Shown here in pieces: positions 31,706 through 39,972 of a stretch of DNA of 47,310 nt (position 1 is its first letter; every line of letters begins with the position of its first letter). The notes below the pieces were generated by a model that saw only the letters and a list, made by a program, of their open reading frames with translations, was not told where the DNA came from and made no database searches. This DNA is from Solimonas sp964507195. GTDB lineage: Bacteria; Pseudomonadota; Gammaproteobacteria; Nevskiales; Nevskiaceae. Position numbers and translations under genes: made by a program. The stretch spans positions 1 through 47,310 of the forward strand of contig CAZDPA010000006.1 in NCBI GenBank assembly GCA_964507195.1, read 5' to 3'.

Positions 31706-34333
31706 ATGTCTCAGATCAAATCCGTGCTCATTGCGGTGTCCTGCGTCGCGACGGTGTGGGTGGCCAGTACTGTGGCGCAAGCACAGGACGATGGGCTCGA
31801 AGCACTCGACGCGCTGTTCGCCGAAGCTTCGGCGCAACCGACCGCTGAGCCAGACCCGGGCGCAGAAGCGGACGCAGAGACGACATCGGAAGTAGTCCCC
31901 GAAGCAGCACCTGACGCGCCGCCGCCGAGCACCGCGGATGCGCTGAGCGAGATCGAGGTCGAGCCGCTGCGCGCGCCGGTTGGCGCGCCGACGACGACCG
32001 ACGAAGAAGCGCCGCGCCAGATCGAGGAGATTGTCGTCACGGCGCAGAAGACCAAGCAGTCGCTGCAGCAGGTGCCGGTGTCGGTCACCGCGGTCAGCGG
32101 CGAGTTCATTGCTGAAACGGGCTCGGTCGATCTTGCCGATGTCTCGCTGTACGTACCGAACGTGCGTGTCGACGCCGACGATCTTGGCTCGCCGCAGATC
32201 TTCATCCGCGGCTTCGGCACCAATGCCTTCAACCCGAGCTTCGAGGGCTCGGTCGGTTTCGTCCAGGACGAGATCTATTACGGCCGCCCCGGCTACTTCA
32301 CCGAATCGATGTTCGACATCGACCGCGTCGAGGTGCTGCGCGGACCGCAGGGCACGCTGTTCGGCAAGAACACGATCGCCGGGGTCTTCAATGTCTCGAC
32401 AGTGGAGCCGAGCGGCGAGTTCTCGACCAGCGCGAGCTACAGCTACGGCGAGAACCAGACACACCGCTTCGAGGCCGGTGCCGGCGGTGAGCTCACCGAC
32501 TGGATGGGTGTGCGGGTGTCCGGCCTGTACCGCAAGGAAGACGGCGAGCTGTACAACCAGTACCAGGACCGCGACGAGGAGAGCCTCGAACAGAAGGCTG
32601 GCCGCGTGCGCCTGCGCTTCTATCCATCGTTGAACGTGCAGACCGAGCTGCTGCTGCAGACCTCGGAAACCGAAGCCCCGTTCTGGCCGTACCAGCTACA
32701 GGATCTCGACGCCGACACCCGTGCCTACCTGCAGTCCTTCGATGCTGAGATCGAGGACGATCCGTACAACTTCATCACCTCGACCGACACGCCGGGTTAC
32801 ATCGAGAAGGGCTCGAATACCGCGGCGCTGAACACGCAGTGGCAGATCGGCGAGGCAGCGGGCATCAGCGACCTGGTTTCGACCCTGATCGTCGGCTACT
32901 CGGATTTCTACATCGACCAGCTCAACGAGCTCGATGTCTCGCCGGCCGACATCGCGCGTCTCGACAGTCACGAGGACCACAAGCAGCTCACCGGCGAGCT
33001 GCGCTTCACCGGCAGTGCCGACAGCCTGTTCGGCCTGGGCACCGGCGTCGAGTTCGTTGCCGGCGGCTTCTTCTACGACTCCAACTATGTGCTCGATGCC
33101 AGCATCCTCGCCGGCGCCGATCTCGGCTCTTTCCTGCTGACGTCCGATTTTCGCCAGCTCGCCGGTTGCAACCTCGTGCCGGAGCTCAATCCCCTGCTCA
33201 ATCCACTGCTGTGCTCTGACGGCCAGTCGATTCCGGGGATTCCGCTCATCGGCGACCTGCTGTCCGGCGTGATCGGCGATGACGGCTACACGTTCGCCTA
33301 CGAGCAGGACGTGCAGTCGTATGCGTTCTTCGGCCAGATGACCTGGAACCTGAATCCGCAATGGGCGCTGACGACCGGTCTGCGCGTCAGCCGCGAGAAG
33401 AAGGAAGTCGATTCCTCCGGCACCGCGAATTGTCTGACCGCAGCCCTTGGCGTCTGCGTGATGGCGACGCTGCTCGAGAGCCAGGACTACGATCAACCCG
33501 GCCTGCAACGCAGCGAGTCCGACGTCTCGCCGAAGTTTATCTTGCAGTATTTCGCCAGCGACGAAGTCAACGTCTACGCGTCCTGGACCAAGGGCTTCAA
33601 GAGCGGCGGCTTCAACGCGATTTCGCTGACCGGCGAGGATCTGGAGTACGAACCCGAGGAAGCACAGACTGCGGAGCTGGGCATCAAGTCGCAATGGCTG
33701 GATCGCACGCTGCGCCTCAACGCCACGCTGTATGCGACGCGCTTCGACAACCTGCAGGTGCTGGCCTTCAATGGCATCTTCTTCGACGTCAGCAACGCCG
33801 CTGCCGCGCGCTCGTCCGGCCTCGAGGCCGACATGCTGTGGCTCACGCCATGGGAGCCGCTGAGCATCATGGCGTCGGTCGGCGTTCTTGACGCACGCTA
33901 CGACGAGTATGCGACTGCGCCCGCGCCGATCCGCAATCCGCAGACTGGCGAGCTGCAGCTCGGCGCAACGCAGGATCTGTCGGACAAGCGCATCGCATTT
34001 GCGCCGCGAACCACCGGCACGCTGACCCCGATGCTGAGTTTCCCGGTATTCAACCTGATGGCAAAGATTGCCGGCGACGTCATCTACCAGGGCGATCAGT
34101 ACACCGACACCGATCTCGACGAGGCAACCTACGTCGACGCCTACATCAAGTATGGCGCGCGCCTGATGCTGTCGGATGCACAGGATCGCTGGACGCTGGC
34201 GCTTGGCGGCACCAATCTCGGCGACAAGCGCGTACTCAACCAGGTCGTCGACGCGACCTTCTTCCCCGGCACCTACTGGGCGCAGCAGGCCAGCGGACGG
34301 CAGCTGTTCGCCGCGATATCGCTCAGCTTCTGA
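31706..34333 (+). CDS. TonB-dependent outer-membrane receptor
   Basis: This 875-residue receptor has a signal peptide ending AQA (about 26), then an acidic Ala/Pro/Glu-rich segment to about residue 105. A TonB-box-like EEIVVTAQKTKQSLQQVPVSVTAV leads into the plug domain, with RGFGTNAFNPSFEG and VEVLRGPQGTLFGKNTIAGVFN. The 22-stranded barrel ends in LFAAISLSF with terminal phenylalanine. It resembles the iron-complex/omega-type receptors common in sphingomonads and Nevskiales. No STN signalling domain is present, so it is unlikely to work directly through FecI/FecR. The ATG at 31706 is preceded by GGGGG and places the signal peptide first. It diverges from the cytochrome/oxidase operon over 157 bases. 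Confidence 0.94.
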   Translation: MSQIKSVLIAVSCVATVWVASTVAQAQDDGLEALDALFAEASAQPTAEPDPGAEADAETTSEVVPEAAPDAPPPSTADALSEIEVEPLRAPVGAPTTTDEEAPRQIEEIVVTAQKTKQSLQQVPVSVTAVSGEFIAETGSVDLADVSLYVPNVRVDADDLGSPQIFIRGFGTNAFNPSFEGSVGFVQDEIYYGRPGYFTESMFDIDRVEVLRGPQGTLFGKNTIAGVFNVSTVEPSGEFSTSASYSYGENQTHRFEAGAGGELTDWMGVRVSGLYRKEDGELYNQYQDRDEESLEQKAGRVRLRFYPSLNVQTELLLQTSETEAPFWPYQLQDLDADTRAYLQSFDAEIEDDPYNFITSTDTPGYIEKGSNTAALNTQWQIGEAAGISDLVSTLIVGYSDFYIDQLNELDVSPADIARLDSHEDHKQLTGELRFTGSADSLFGLGTGVEFVAGGFFYDSNYVLDASILAGADLGSFLLTSDFRQLAGCNLVPELNPLLNPLLCSDGQSIPGIPLIGDLLSGVIGDDGYTFAYEQDVQSYAFFGQMTWNLNPQWALTTGLRVSREKKEVDSSGTANCLTAALGVCVMATLLESQDYDQPGLQRSESDVSPKFILQYFASDEVNVYASWTKGFKSGGFNAISLTGEDLEYEPEEAQTAELGIKSQWLDRTLRLNATLYATRFDNLQVLAFNGIFFDVSNAAAARSSGLEADMLWLTPWEPLSIMASVGVLDARYDEYATAPAPIRNPQTGELQLGATQDLSDKRIAFAPRTTGTLTPMLSFPVFNLMAKIAGDVIYQGDQYTDTDLDEATYVDAYIKYGARLMLSDAQDRWTLALGGTNLGDKRVLNQVVDATFFPGTYWAQQASGRQLFAAISLSF

Positions 34334-35261
34334 GGCCGGGGCAGCGCGCGTCCAGCCACTGCCGCACGTCAGCGGTCACCGTGTCGCGGCAGGTTTCGTT
34401 GAGCAGTTCATGCCGCGCGTCCGCATAGACCTTGAGCGTGACGTCGCCGAGCCCGGCACTGCGATAGGTTTTCTCAAGACCGCGAGCGCCTCGTTCGCCG
34501 CGGCAGCTGGGATCCTTGCTACCGTTGATCAACAGCATCGGCAGTGACCTGGGGATACGCGCGAGACGCTGTGCATCGGTGAGCAGCGCGCCGGCCTCCA
34601 TCAGTTCGATCCACAGCGCCGTCGAGCAGCGAAAACCGCACAGCGGGTCCTGCACATACCGATCGACTTCGACCTCGTCGCGGGAGAGCCAGTCGAATGG
34701 CGTGCGATTGGGCCTGAACTTGCGGTTGAAGTCCTTGAAGACCAAGGCATCGCCAACCGCGCTGCGCCGGCGGCGGCCCATCCATAGTGCTTCGCCACGC
34801 AGCAGGGCGAGGCCGACCGCGCGCATCGGCCCCATGTCGGCGCAGCTCGCTGAGAGCATCGCGCCAGCCAGGCCCTGACCATGCTCGACAATGTAGTCCT
34901 GGGTCAGGAACGAGCCACGGCTGTGGCCGAGCACGAACAACGGTGTCTCGGGATGGCGGCGCTCGATTTCGGCGCGAACCTGGTTGATCGCCGACAGCGT
35001 GATCTTCCAGCCGTCGAAATCGTCGACATGGCCGAGTTCATCGGCGCTGCGCACCGTGCGACCGTGACCGGGCAGATCCTGTGCGTAGACCGCATAGCCG
35101 GCTTTCGCGAGCGCCGCACCGACGCGTGCATAACGGCCGCCATGCTCGGCCATGCCATGCACGATCTGCACACAGCCACGCGGCACCTGCTCCGGCGTCC
35201 AGGCGTAGAGGTGTGCGGATTGACTGCGCCCCAGCTTCAGCTGGAATTGACTGCTGCCCAC
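34323..35261 (-). CDS. alpha/beta hydrolase, monoacylglycerol lipase type
   Basis: This 312-residue hydrolase belongs to the Hydrolase_4 (lysophospholipase/MGL) group. The oxyanion region is VQIVHGMAEHGGRY, a cap follows DLPGHGRT, the nucleophile is S114 in GHSRGS, and the likely acid and base are D250 (NGSKDP) and H284 (ARHELLNE). There is no signal peptide, so it acts in the cytoplasm. It would release glycerol and fatty acid from monoglycerides or lysophospholipids. It ends 11 bases inside the convergent TonB receptor gene and diverges from glpK, the kinase that would use released glycerol. Confidence 0.92.
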   Translation of the reverse strand: MGSSQFQLKLGRSQSAHLYAWTPEQVPRGCVQIVHGMAEHGGRYARVGAALAKAGYAVYAQDLPGHGRTVRSADELGHVDDFDGWKITLSAINQVRAEIERRHPETPLFVLGHSRGSFLTQDYIVEHGQGLAGAMLSASCADMGPMRAVGLALLRGEALWMGRRRRSAVGDALVFKDFNRKFRPNRTPFDWLSRDEVEVDRYVQDPLCGFRCSTALWIELMEAGALLTDAQRLARIPRSLPMLLINGSKDPSCRGERGARGLEKTYRSAGLGDVTLKVYADARHELLNETCRDTVTADVRQWLDARCPGLRS

Positions 35262-35348
35262 GTGTAACGTCCCCGGAAACCGCGAAACCTGGCCGGACTG
35301 CAGCCACCTGTCATGTGGGCTCAGTTTCGCATACCCGGAGGACGAGGC

Positions 35349-36920
35349 ATGACGGCACTACTGGCCATAGACCAGGGCACGACCAGCACCCGCGCGATCG
35401 TCTTTGACCGCCGCGGCGGCAAGCTGGCGACCGCGCAGCGCGAGCTGCCGCAGCATTTTCCGCAACCGGGCCAGGTCGAGCACGATGCCGAACGGATCTG
35501 GGACGACACCCTGGCCTGTGTGCGCGAAGCCTTGAAAACCACCGGGCTGGGTGCGGCGGACATTGCCGGCATCGGCATCACCAATCAGCGCGAAACCACG
35601 GTGATCTGGGATCGCAGGACCGGTGTGCCGATCCATCGCGCGATCGTCTGGCAGGACCGCCGCACCAGCGCGTTCTGCCAGCAGCATCAGGATCGCTCCG
35701 GCTGGCTCAACGAACGCACCGGCCTGCTGCTTGACCCCTATTTCTCGGCGACCAAGATCGCGTGGATACTCGACCACGTCGAAGGTGCGCGGCGGCGCGC
35801 CGAAGCTGGCGAGCTGGCCTTTGGCACGATCGACAGCTGGCTGCTGTGGAAGCTCAGCGCGGGCAAGCGACATGTCACCGATGCGACCAATGCCTCGCGC
35901 ACCGCGCTGTTCAATATCCGCACGCAAAGCTGGGACGAGGAGCTGCTCGCGTTCTTCCAGGTACCGCGCGCGCTGTTGCCTGAAGTGCTCGATTCATCCA
36001 CAGACTTCGGCAAGACCGATGCCGCGCTCTTCGGAGGTGCAATCCAGATCGGCGGTGTCGCTGGCGACCAGCAGGCGGCAACCGTCGGCCAGGCCTGCTT
36101 TGTGCCGGGCATGATCAAATCCACCTACGGCACCGGCTGCTTCATGGTGCTGAATACCGGCGACGAGCTGAAGCTGTCGCAGAACCGTCTGCTCAGCACG
36201 GTGGCCTATCGCCTAAACGGCAAGCCGACTTACGCACTCGAAGGCAGCATCTTCGTCGCCGGTGCGGCGGTGCAGTGGCTGCGCGATGCGGTGCACCTGA
36301 TCGGCGCCGCCGGTGAGACCGAAGGCCTGGCCAAATCGATTGCCGATACCCAGGGCGTGTATCTCGTCCCAGCGTTCACCGGCCTCGGTGCGCCGTACTG
36401 GGACCCGGAAGCCCGCGGTGCGATCTTCGGCCTGACCCGCGATACCGGCATTGCGCACATCGTCCGCGCCGCACTCGAATCGGTCTGCTACCAGACGTCC
36501 GACCTGATGCGCGCGATGGCGCAGGACGCCGTGGCGCCCGGCTTCGCCGCCCTCACCCCACCTTCCGCATCCGCGGACGGTTCCCCCCTCTCCCGCGATG
36601 CGGGCGAGGGGATAGCGCGTCGCTCCGCGACATTCACCCTCAGCGAGCTCCGCGTCGACGGCGGCATGGTCGTCAACGACTGGCTCACGCAATGCCTGTC
36701 CGATACGTTGCAGATTCCGGTCGTGCGGCCGCAGACCGTCGAAACCACCGCGCTCGGTGCGGCGTTCCTTGCCGGCCTGCATGTCGGCGTCTACGAATCG
36801 CTCGATGACATCGCTGCGTTGTGGCAGACCGACCGGCGTTTCGAGCCGAAGATGGACCCCGAGCGTGCGGATGCGCTCTACGAAGGATGGGTCAATGCGG
36901 TGACGCGAGTGCGCAGCTAG
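35349..36920 (+). CDS. glpK: glycerol kinase with an in-frame insertion
   Basis: This 523-residue FGGY kinase phosphorylates glycerol to glycerol-3-phosphate. It has the N-terminal ATP loop DQGTTSTRAIVFD, INQRET-like TNQRETTVIWDRRTG, TYGTGCFMVLNTG, LVPAFTGLGAPYWDPEARG and LRVDGGMVVNDWLTQ. GGAGGA six bases before 35349 fixes the start. The protein is about 20-30 residues longer than usual. The excess lies between residues 396 and 432, just before LRVDGG, where the DNA forms a strong palindrome (36585-36611). There is no glpF, glpD or glpR beside it; glycerol supply may come from the divergent lipase. Confidence 0.96.
   Translation: MTALLAIDQGTTSTRAIVFDRRGGKLATAQRELPQHFPQPGQVEHDAERIWDDTLACVREALKTTGLGAADIAGIGITNQRETTVIWDRRTGVPIHRAIVWQDRRTSAFCQQHQDRSGWLNERTGLLLDPYFSATKIAWILDHVEGARRRAEAGELAFGTIDSWLLWKLSAGKRHVTDATNASRTALFNIRTQSWDEELLAFFQVPRALLPEVLDSSTDFGKTDAALFGGAIQIGGVAGDQQAATVGQACFVPGMIKSTYGTGCFMVLNTGDELKLSQNRLLSTVAYRLNGKPTYALEGSIFVAGAAVQWLRDAVHLIGAAGETEGLAKSIADTQGVYLVPAFTGLGAPYWDPEARGAIFGLTRDTGIAHIVRAALESVCYQTSDLMRAMAQDAVAPGFAALTPPSASADGSPLSRDAGEGIARRSATFTLSELRVDGGMVVNDWLTQCLSDTLQIPVVRPQTVETTALGAAFLAGLHVGVYESLDDIAALWQTDRRFEPKMDPERADALYEGWVNAVTRVRS
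36585..36611. repeat. REP-like palindrome inserted in frame within glpK
   Basis: CCCCTCTCCCGC (36585-36596) faces GCGGGCGAGGGG (36600-36611) across a three-base loop, with one mismatch in twelve pairs. Palindromes of the CCCTCTCCCG type are common intergenic repeats in gammaproteobacterial genomes. Here it lies inside an open coding region, in a stretch absent from ordinary glycerol kinases, and keeps the frame. The insert as a whole spans roughly 36534-36644. Confidence 0.7.
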
Positions 36921-36931
36921 GTCTGCGCGAG

Positions 36932-37050
36932 GGTCTCGATACACCTGCTTCGCAGGCACTCGACCCGAACGGCGTTTTGTGGGGCTGTCACAAAAAGAAT
37001 TCCGTTCGTCTCGAGTGCCGTGCGCGTAGCGCACGGTGTATCGAGAGACC
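36932..37050. repeat. REPIN-like inverted repeat after glpK
   Basis: The left arm (36932-36972, GGTCTCGATACACC to CCGAACGG) and right arm (37002-37050, CCGTTCG to GGTGTATCGAGAGACC) are imperfect inverted copies of each other, separated by 29 bases. Each arm carries its own small hairpin: CCTGC/GCAGG at 36944-36956 and CCGTGCGC/GCGCACGG at 37018-37036. Two inverted REP units form the layout of REPIN/BIME elements, which are mobilised by RAYT transposases. No such gene lies in the window. It fills the gap between the convergent glpK and HD-domain genes. Confidence 0.75.
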
Positions 37051-37068
37051 GACACGGACCTCGGCCGC

Positions 37069-37608
37069 TCACCACTTGAAGAACGGCGGCGGACTCAGCG
37101 GATGCTGGGAGAACCACTCGCCGGCCAGTCGCATCAGGCGCCTGTGAAACCCGCTGTTCGGGAATGCCGCCCTGACCTCGCGGACGATGCGACGCGGCAC
37201 GCCCAGGCGCACCATGCCGAGCGAGACATCAACCAGATCCGCCTTGCGGAAAACTTCGACGAGCGGGAAGCGCGCATCGCGGTAGGCACGCAGTTTGTGA
37301 TGCTCGCCGACCATCAGCTCGATCTCTTCACTCCAGTCCTGCAGGCTGTTCGCCGTCAGATACTCGCGTGCACGCAGCACGGACGGTGGCAGATAATCGA
37401 CGGTGCTGTCAGACCAGATGCCCAGATCATGGAAGGCGCCGGCGATGATGATCTTGCGCCGCTCGTCTTCGCTGCAGTCACGCAGCGCAAAGCAGAAATG
37501 CGCTATCCGGTAAACATGGTTGCGATACGGAACAAAATCCGCGCCGAGTTGCTCACGCCACTGGCCGAGGATGTCGTCGAGTAGCGGGATTTGGGTTTCG
37601 ACAATCAC
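37069..37608 (-). CDS. HD-domain protein
   Basis: This 179-residue protein has a metal-dependent phosphohydrolase fold. The ligands appear as the histidine in YRNHVYRIAHF, the HD pair in IIAGAFHDLGIW, and further histidines in VGEHHKLRAYRDA, with a terminal aspartate in FRKADLVDVSLG. HD-domain proteins of this small size hydrolyse nucleotides or other phosphates; no substrate can be assigned. It is the last gene of a three-gene minus-strand run (chorismatase, PhnA-type, HD), 21 bases after the PhnA-type gene. The C-terminus is proline-rich (HPLSPPPFFKW). Confidence 0.85.
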   Translation of the reverse strand: MIVETQIPLLDDILGQWREQLGADFVPYRNHVYRIAHFCFALRDCSEDERRKIIIAGAFHDLGIWSDSTVDYLPPSVLRAREYLTANSLQDWSEEIELMVGEHHKLRAYRDARFPLVEVFRKADLVDVSLGMVRLGVPRRIVREVRAAFPNSGFHRRLMRLAGEWFSQHPLSPPPFFKW

Positions 37609-37629
37609 CTGGAACTTCCCTGTTCTGTT

Positions 37630-37983
37630 CTAGATCTTCTTCACGAACTCCGACTTCAACCCCATCGCGCCAATCCCTTCAATGCGGCAATCAATATCGT
37701 GATCACCTTCGACGAGGCGGATGTTCTTGACCTTGGTGCCGACCTTCACGACCAGTGATGAGCCCTTGACCTTGAGGTCCTTGATCACCGTCACCGTGTC
37801 GCCATCCTGCAGCGTGTTGCCGTTGGCATCACGCACCACCCTGGACCCTTCGTCCGCAGCAACGGCGGCGATCTTTTCCCACTCGTGGCCACAGTTCGGG
37901 CACACGTAGAGATTGCGGTCTTCGTAAGTGAATTCGCCTTTGCAACTCGGGCAGTTCGGAAGATCACTCATTGATTGGCTCAT
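37630..37983 (-). CDS. PhnA-type zinc-ribbon protein
   Basis: This is a 117-residue protein. An N-terminal zinc ribbon has two CxxC pairs (NCPSCKGEF and YVCPNCGHEW), and an SH3-like PhnA domain follows (DGDTVTVIKDLKVKGSSLVVKVGTKVKNIRLV, DIDCRIEGIGAMGLKSEFVKK). The name comes from E. coli PhnA (YjdM), but a role in phosphonate use is not established for this family, so no symbol is given. The ATG at 37983 overlaps the stop of the chorismatase gene (ATGA); an internal ATG four codons later would give the shorter family start SDLPNCPSC. Confidence 0.93.
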   Translation of the reverse strand: MSQSMSDLPNCPSCKGEFTYEDRNLYVCPNCGHEWEKIAAVAADEGSRVVRDANGNTLQDGDTVTVIKDLKVKGSSLVVKVGTKVKNIRLVEGDHDIDCRIEGIGAMGLKSEFVKKI

Positions 37984-39002
37984 GGCAGACGCTCTTGGCT
38001 ATGGAGACTGTGCGCGATCCGGAACACCGCTTCGGCTTCGAGGATCAGATCATGCCGGCAGATATCCCCATGCAGACACATCAACGGCGCGTTGTGTGGG
38101 CCGCGCAAACGTGGAAAGTATGGCGTGACGAGATCCAGATACTGCGCATCACGCAGATACAACTTGATTGATTCAAGCCGTGCGGCAGCCGATGCGTCGG
38201 AGAAATGCCGCCGCATGGCATTGGCCACCACTGCATCCAGGTTGGAGAGGGTTTCTTCAAGCTGCCGCAGCGGCTGCTGCGGATGCAGACTCGAATGGCC
38301 GACCACGCTCGCGGTCCCGGACACCAGCAGGCGCGCATCGTCGCCGGTGCCGATCAGCGTCGCCCGCGAGAAGCTCGGGCTTTGCGGTCCGTACTGACGC
38401 GGGTACTGATAGGCGCTGACCTGGCGCGGATTCTCGACCGGGATGCCCGGCGCCCTGCCGGCGAGGAAGTAGATCACCATGCCCGGTTCGGCCATGCCGA
38501 TCGCGGTCGCCGCCGGCAGCTGCTTCTCGAAGTCTGGCTTGAGCGCGAGCGCACGGCCGCGGCCGATGCTGAACTGCCGATAGCGCTCGTCGTCGCCGTC
38601 GCCGACATTGATGCCGGAGATGAAATTCCAGATGCGCAGGCAGTGTGGATAGCCACGCCGCTGAAGCAATTGCTCAAGACCGCTGTAGGTCTTGAGCATT
38701 GCGGTGTTCATGTCGAGCAGTTCGACTTCGGGTAGATAGATGCTGCCGAACAGCACTTCGCCGTTGTAGCTGTAGCCGAAGCCTTCATCCCAGCCATACT
38801 CAACCGGCAGTGTGCTGAGCCATTGCTCGGACCAGTGCGGCGCGGCCAGCGAGGCTATGCCGACGACCACCCGACGCGGATCGTCCCCGCGCTGCAGGCC
38901 GAGGCCGAAGTCGACCCGTCCGAGCAGGTTCCCGGGCACGGCGCTGTCGCGAGCTACGAACTCGCCGCGAAAACTGGCGCTGTTGAACTGCGGAAGTGTC
39001 AT
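37980..39002 (-). CDS. chorismatase, FkbO/Hyg5/XanB2 family
   Basis: This 340-residue protein carries the signatures of chorismatases: RIWNFISGIN (123-132), ERYRQFSIGR (139-148), PAATAIG (163-169), PVENPRQVSAYQYPRQYGPQSPSF (188-211) and SGTASVVGHSSLH (228-240). Family members remove pyruvate from chorismate to give 3-hydroxybenzoate, 4-hydroxybenzoate or dihydroxycyclohexadiene-carboxylate. XanB2 of Xanthomonas makes 3- and 4-hydroxybenzoate for yellow xanthomonadin pigment and ubiquinone (established knowledge). The ATG at 39002 gives the usual length. No pigment genes adjoin it; its neighbours are PhnA-type and HD genes. Product specificity cannot be read from sequence alone. Confidence 0.87.
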   Translation of the reverse strand: MTLPQFNSASFRGEFVARDSAVPGNLLGRVDFGLGLQRGDDPRRVVVGIASLAAPHWSEQWLSTLPVEYGWDEGFGYSYNGEVLFGSIYLPEVELLDMNTAMLKTYSGLEQLLQRRGYPHCLRIWNFISGINVGDGDDERYRQFSIGRGRALALKPDFEKQLPAATAIGMAEPGMVIYFLAGRAPGIPVENPRQVSAYQYPRQYGPQSPSFSRATLIGTGDDARLLVSGTASVVGHSSLHPQQPLRQLEETLSNLDAVVANAMRRHFSDASAAARLESIKLYLRDAQYLDLVTPYFPRLRGPHNAPLMCLHGDICRHDLILEAEAVFRIAHSLHSQERLP

Positions 39003-39243
39003 GAATGCCGGGGAGCCGCTTGCGGCGCGGTTGCGGCAAGCCAAAGCTGATTCGGCGATTATACGGGGGCGTATGGGAAGGTGACATGCTCCGAAGGAGC
39101 AGACCGGGAGCGTCGGTGGGGAATCGGAAGGCACTGTGGACCGCGGGGATCGGGGTCGGACCGGCGGGCGTGTCGGCCGCCTGCACGTTCCCGCGGCGTG
39201 CCGTGCCGGCCAGCGACCGCAAGCGCCATGTCACGCTTCCCAC

Positions 39244-39972
39244 ATGAGCCTGTCCGACATCGCGCTGGCCCTGATTGTCCTGCTCGCCTACACCACGCAG
39301 GCGATCTCGGGTTTCGGCAGCACCGTCATCACGATCACGCTTGCCGCGCTGTGGTTGCCGATCCCGGCGATCCTGCCGATCTTTGTCCTTCTCAACGTGC
39401 CGTTCTCCGCCTGGCTGCTGTGGCAGGAGCGCGTGAACGTGCGCTGGCGGCAGCTCGCCCGCGAGATCATGCCGCTGATGATCGTCGGCGCGGTGATCGG
39501 TGCTGCACTGGTGCCGCTGCTCGCCGCGAGCGGCACGATGAAGCACATCTACGGTGCGCTGATCGTCTCGCTGTCAGTGCTCGATCTGTGGCGTCTGCGC
39601 CAGCGGCACCATCACCGGTTCGCGCCGCCGGTGCGCGTGGCAATGATCTTCGGCTCCGGCGTGGCGCAGGGTCTGTACGCCTCGGGCGGTCCGCTACTGG
39701 CCGCTGCAATGGCCGGCAGCGGTCTGAGCAAGGCGGCGTCGCGCGCGACGATGATCACGGTCTGGTTCACGATCAATACCGGCCTGACGATCTGGCTGTT
39801 TGTTGCCGGACGCTACAGCGACGAAATGCTGGTCAAGGCCGGCTGGATGTTTCCGGTGACGATGCTGGGACTGCTGATCGGCAACCGCCTGCACGACCAT
39901 ATCGATGAGCGCCAGTACCGCCTGCTGATCGATGCGCTGCTGCTGATTGCCGGACTGGGACTGCTGCGATGA
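39244..39972 (+). CDS. TauE/SafE-family membrane transporter
   Basis: This 242-residue protein has about eight membrane helices arranged as two repeats. It begins SLSDIALALIVLLAYTTQAISGFGSTVITITLAALWLP, and the second half contains VAMIFGSGVAQGLYASGGPLLAAAM. The GFG and SGGP motifs are typical of TauE/SafE proteins, proposed exporters of sulfite or organosulfur anions. The ATG at 39244 places the first helix at the start; reading upstream gives Arg/Gly-rich sequence unlike the family. Its last codons overlap the next transporter gene by four bases. The substrate is unproved. Confidence 0.88.
   Translation: MSLSDIALALIVLLAYTTQAISGFGSTVITITLAALWLPIPAILPIFVLLNVPFSAWLLWQERVNVRWRQLAREIMPLMIVGAVIGAALVPLLAASGTMKHIYGALIVSLSVLDLWRLRQRHHHRFAPPVRVAMIFGSGVAQGLYASGGPLLAAAMAGSGLSKAASRATMITVWFTINTGLTIWLFVAGRYSDEMLVKAGWMFPVTMLGLLIGNRLHDHIDERQYRLLIDALLLIAGLGLLR

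Noticed and set aside
32696..33694. 332-residue minus-strand frame inside the TonB receptor gene
   Set aside because: It is antisense to a continuous conserved receptor barrel and has no ribosome site or family match.
31706..34333. TonB receptor as a FecA-type transducer for the nearby ECF sigma factor
   Set aside because: The receptor has no N-terminal signalling (STN) domain and the anti-sigma factor is of RskA, not FecR, type.
39084..39101. Small hairpin TGCTCC-GAA-GGAGCA before the TauE/SafE gene, considered as a regulatory element
   Set aside because: It is only a six-pair stem with no T-tract or conserved surroundings. The 241-base divergent region otherwise shows nothing I can name.
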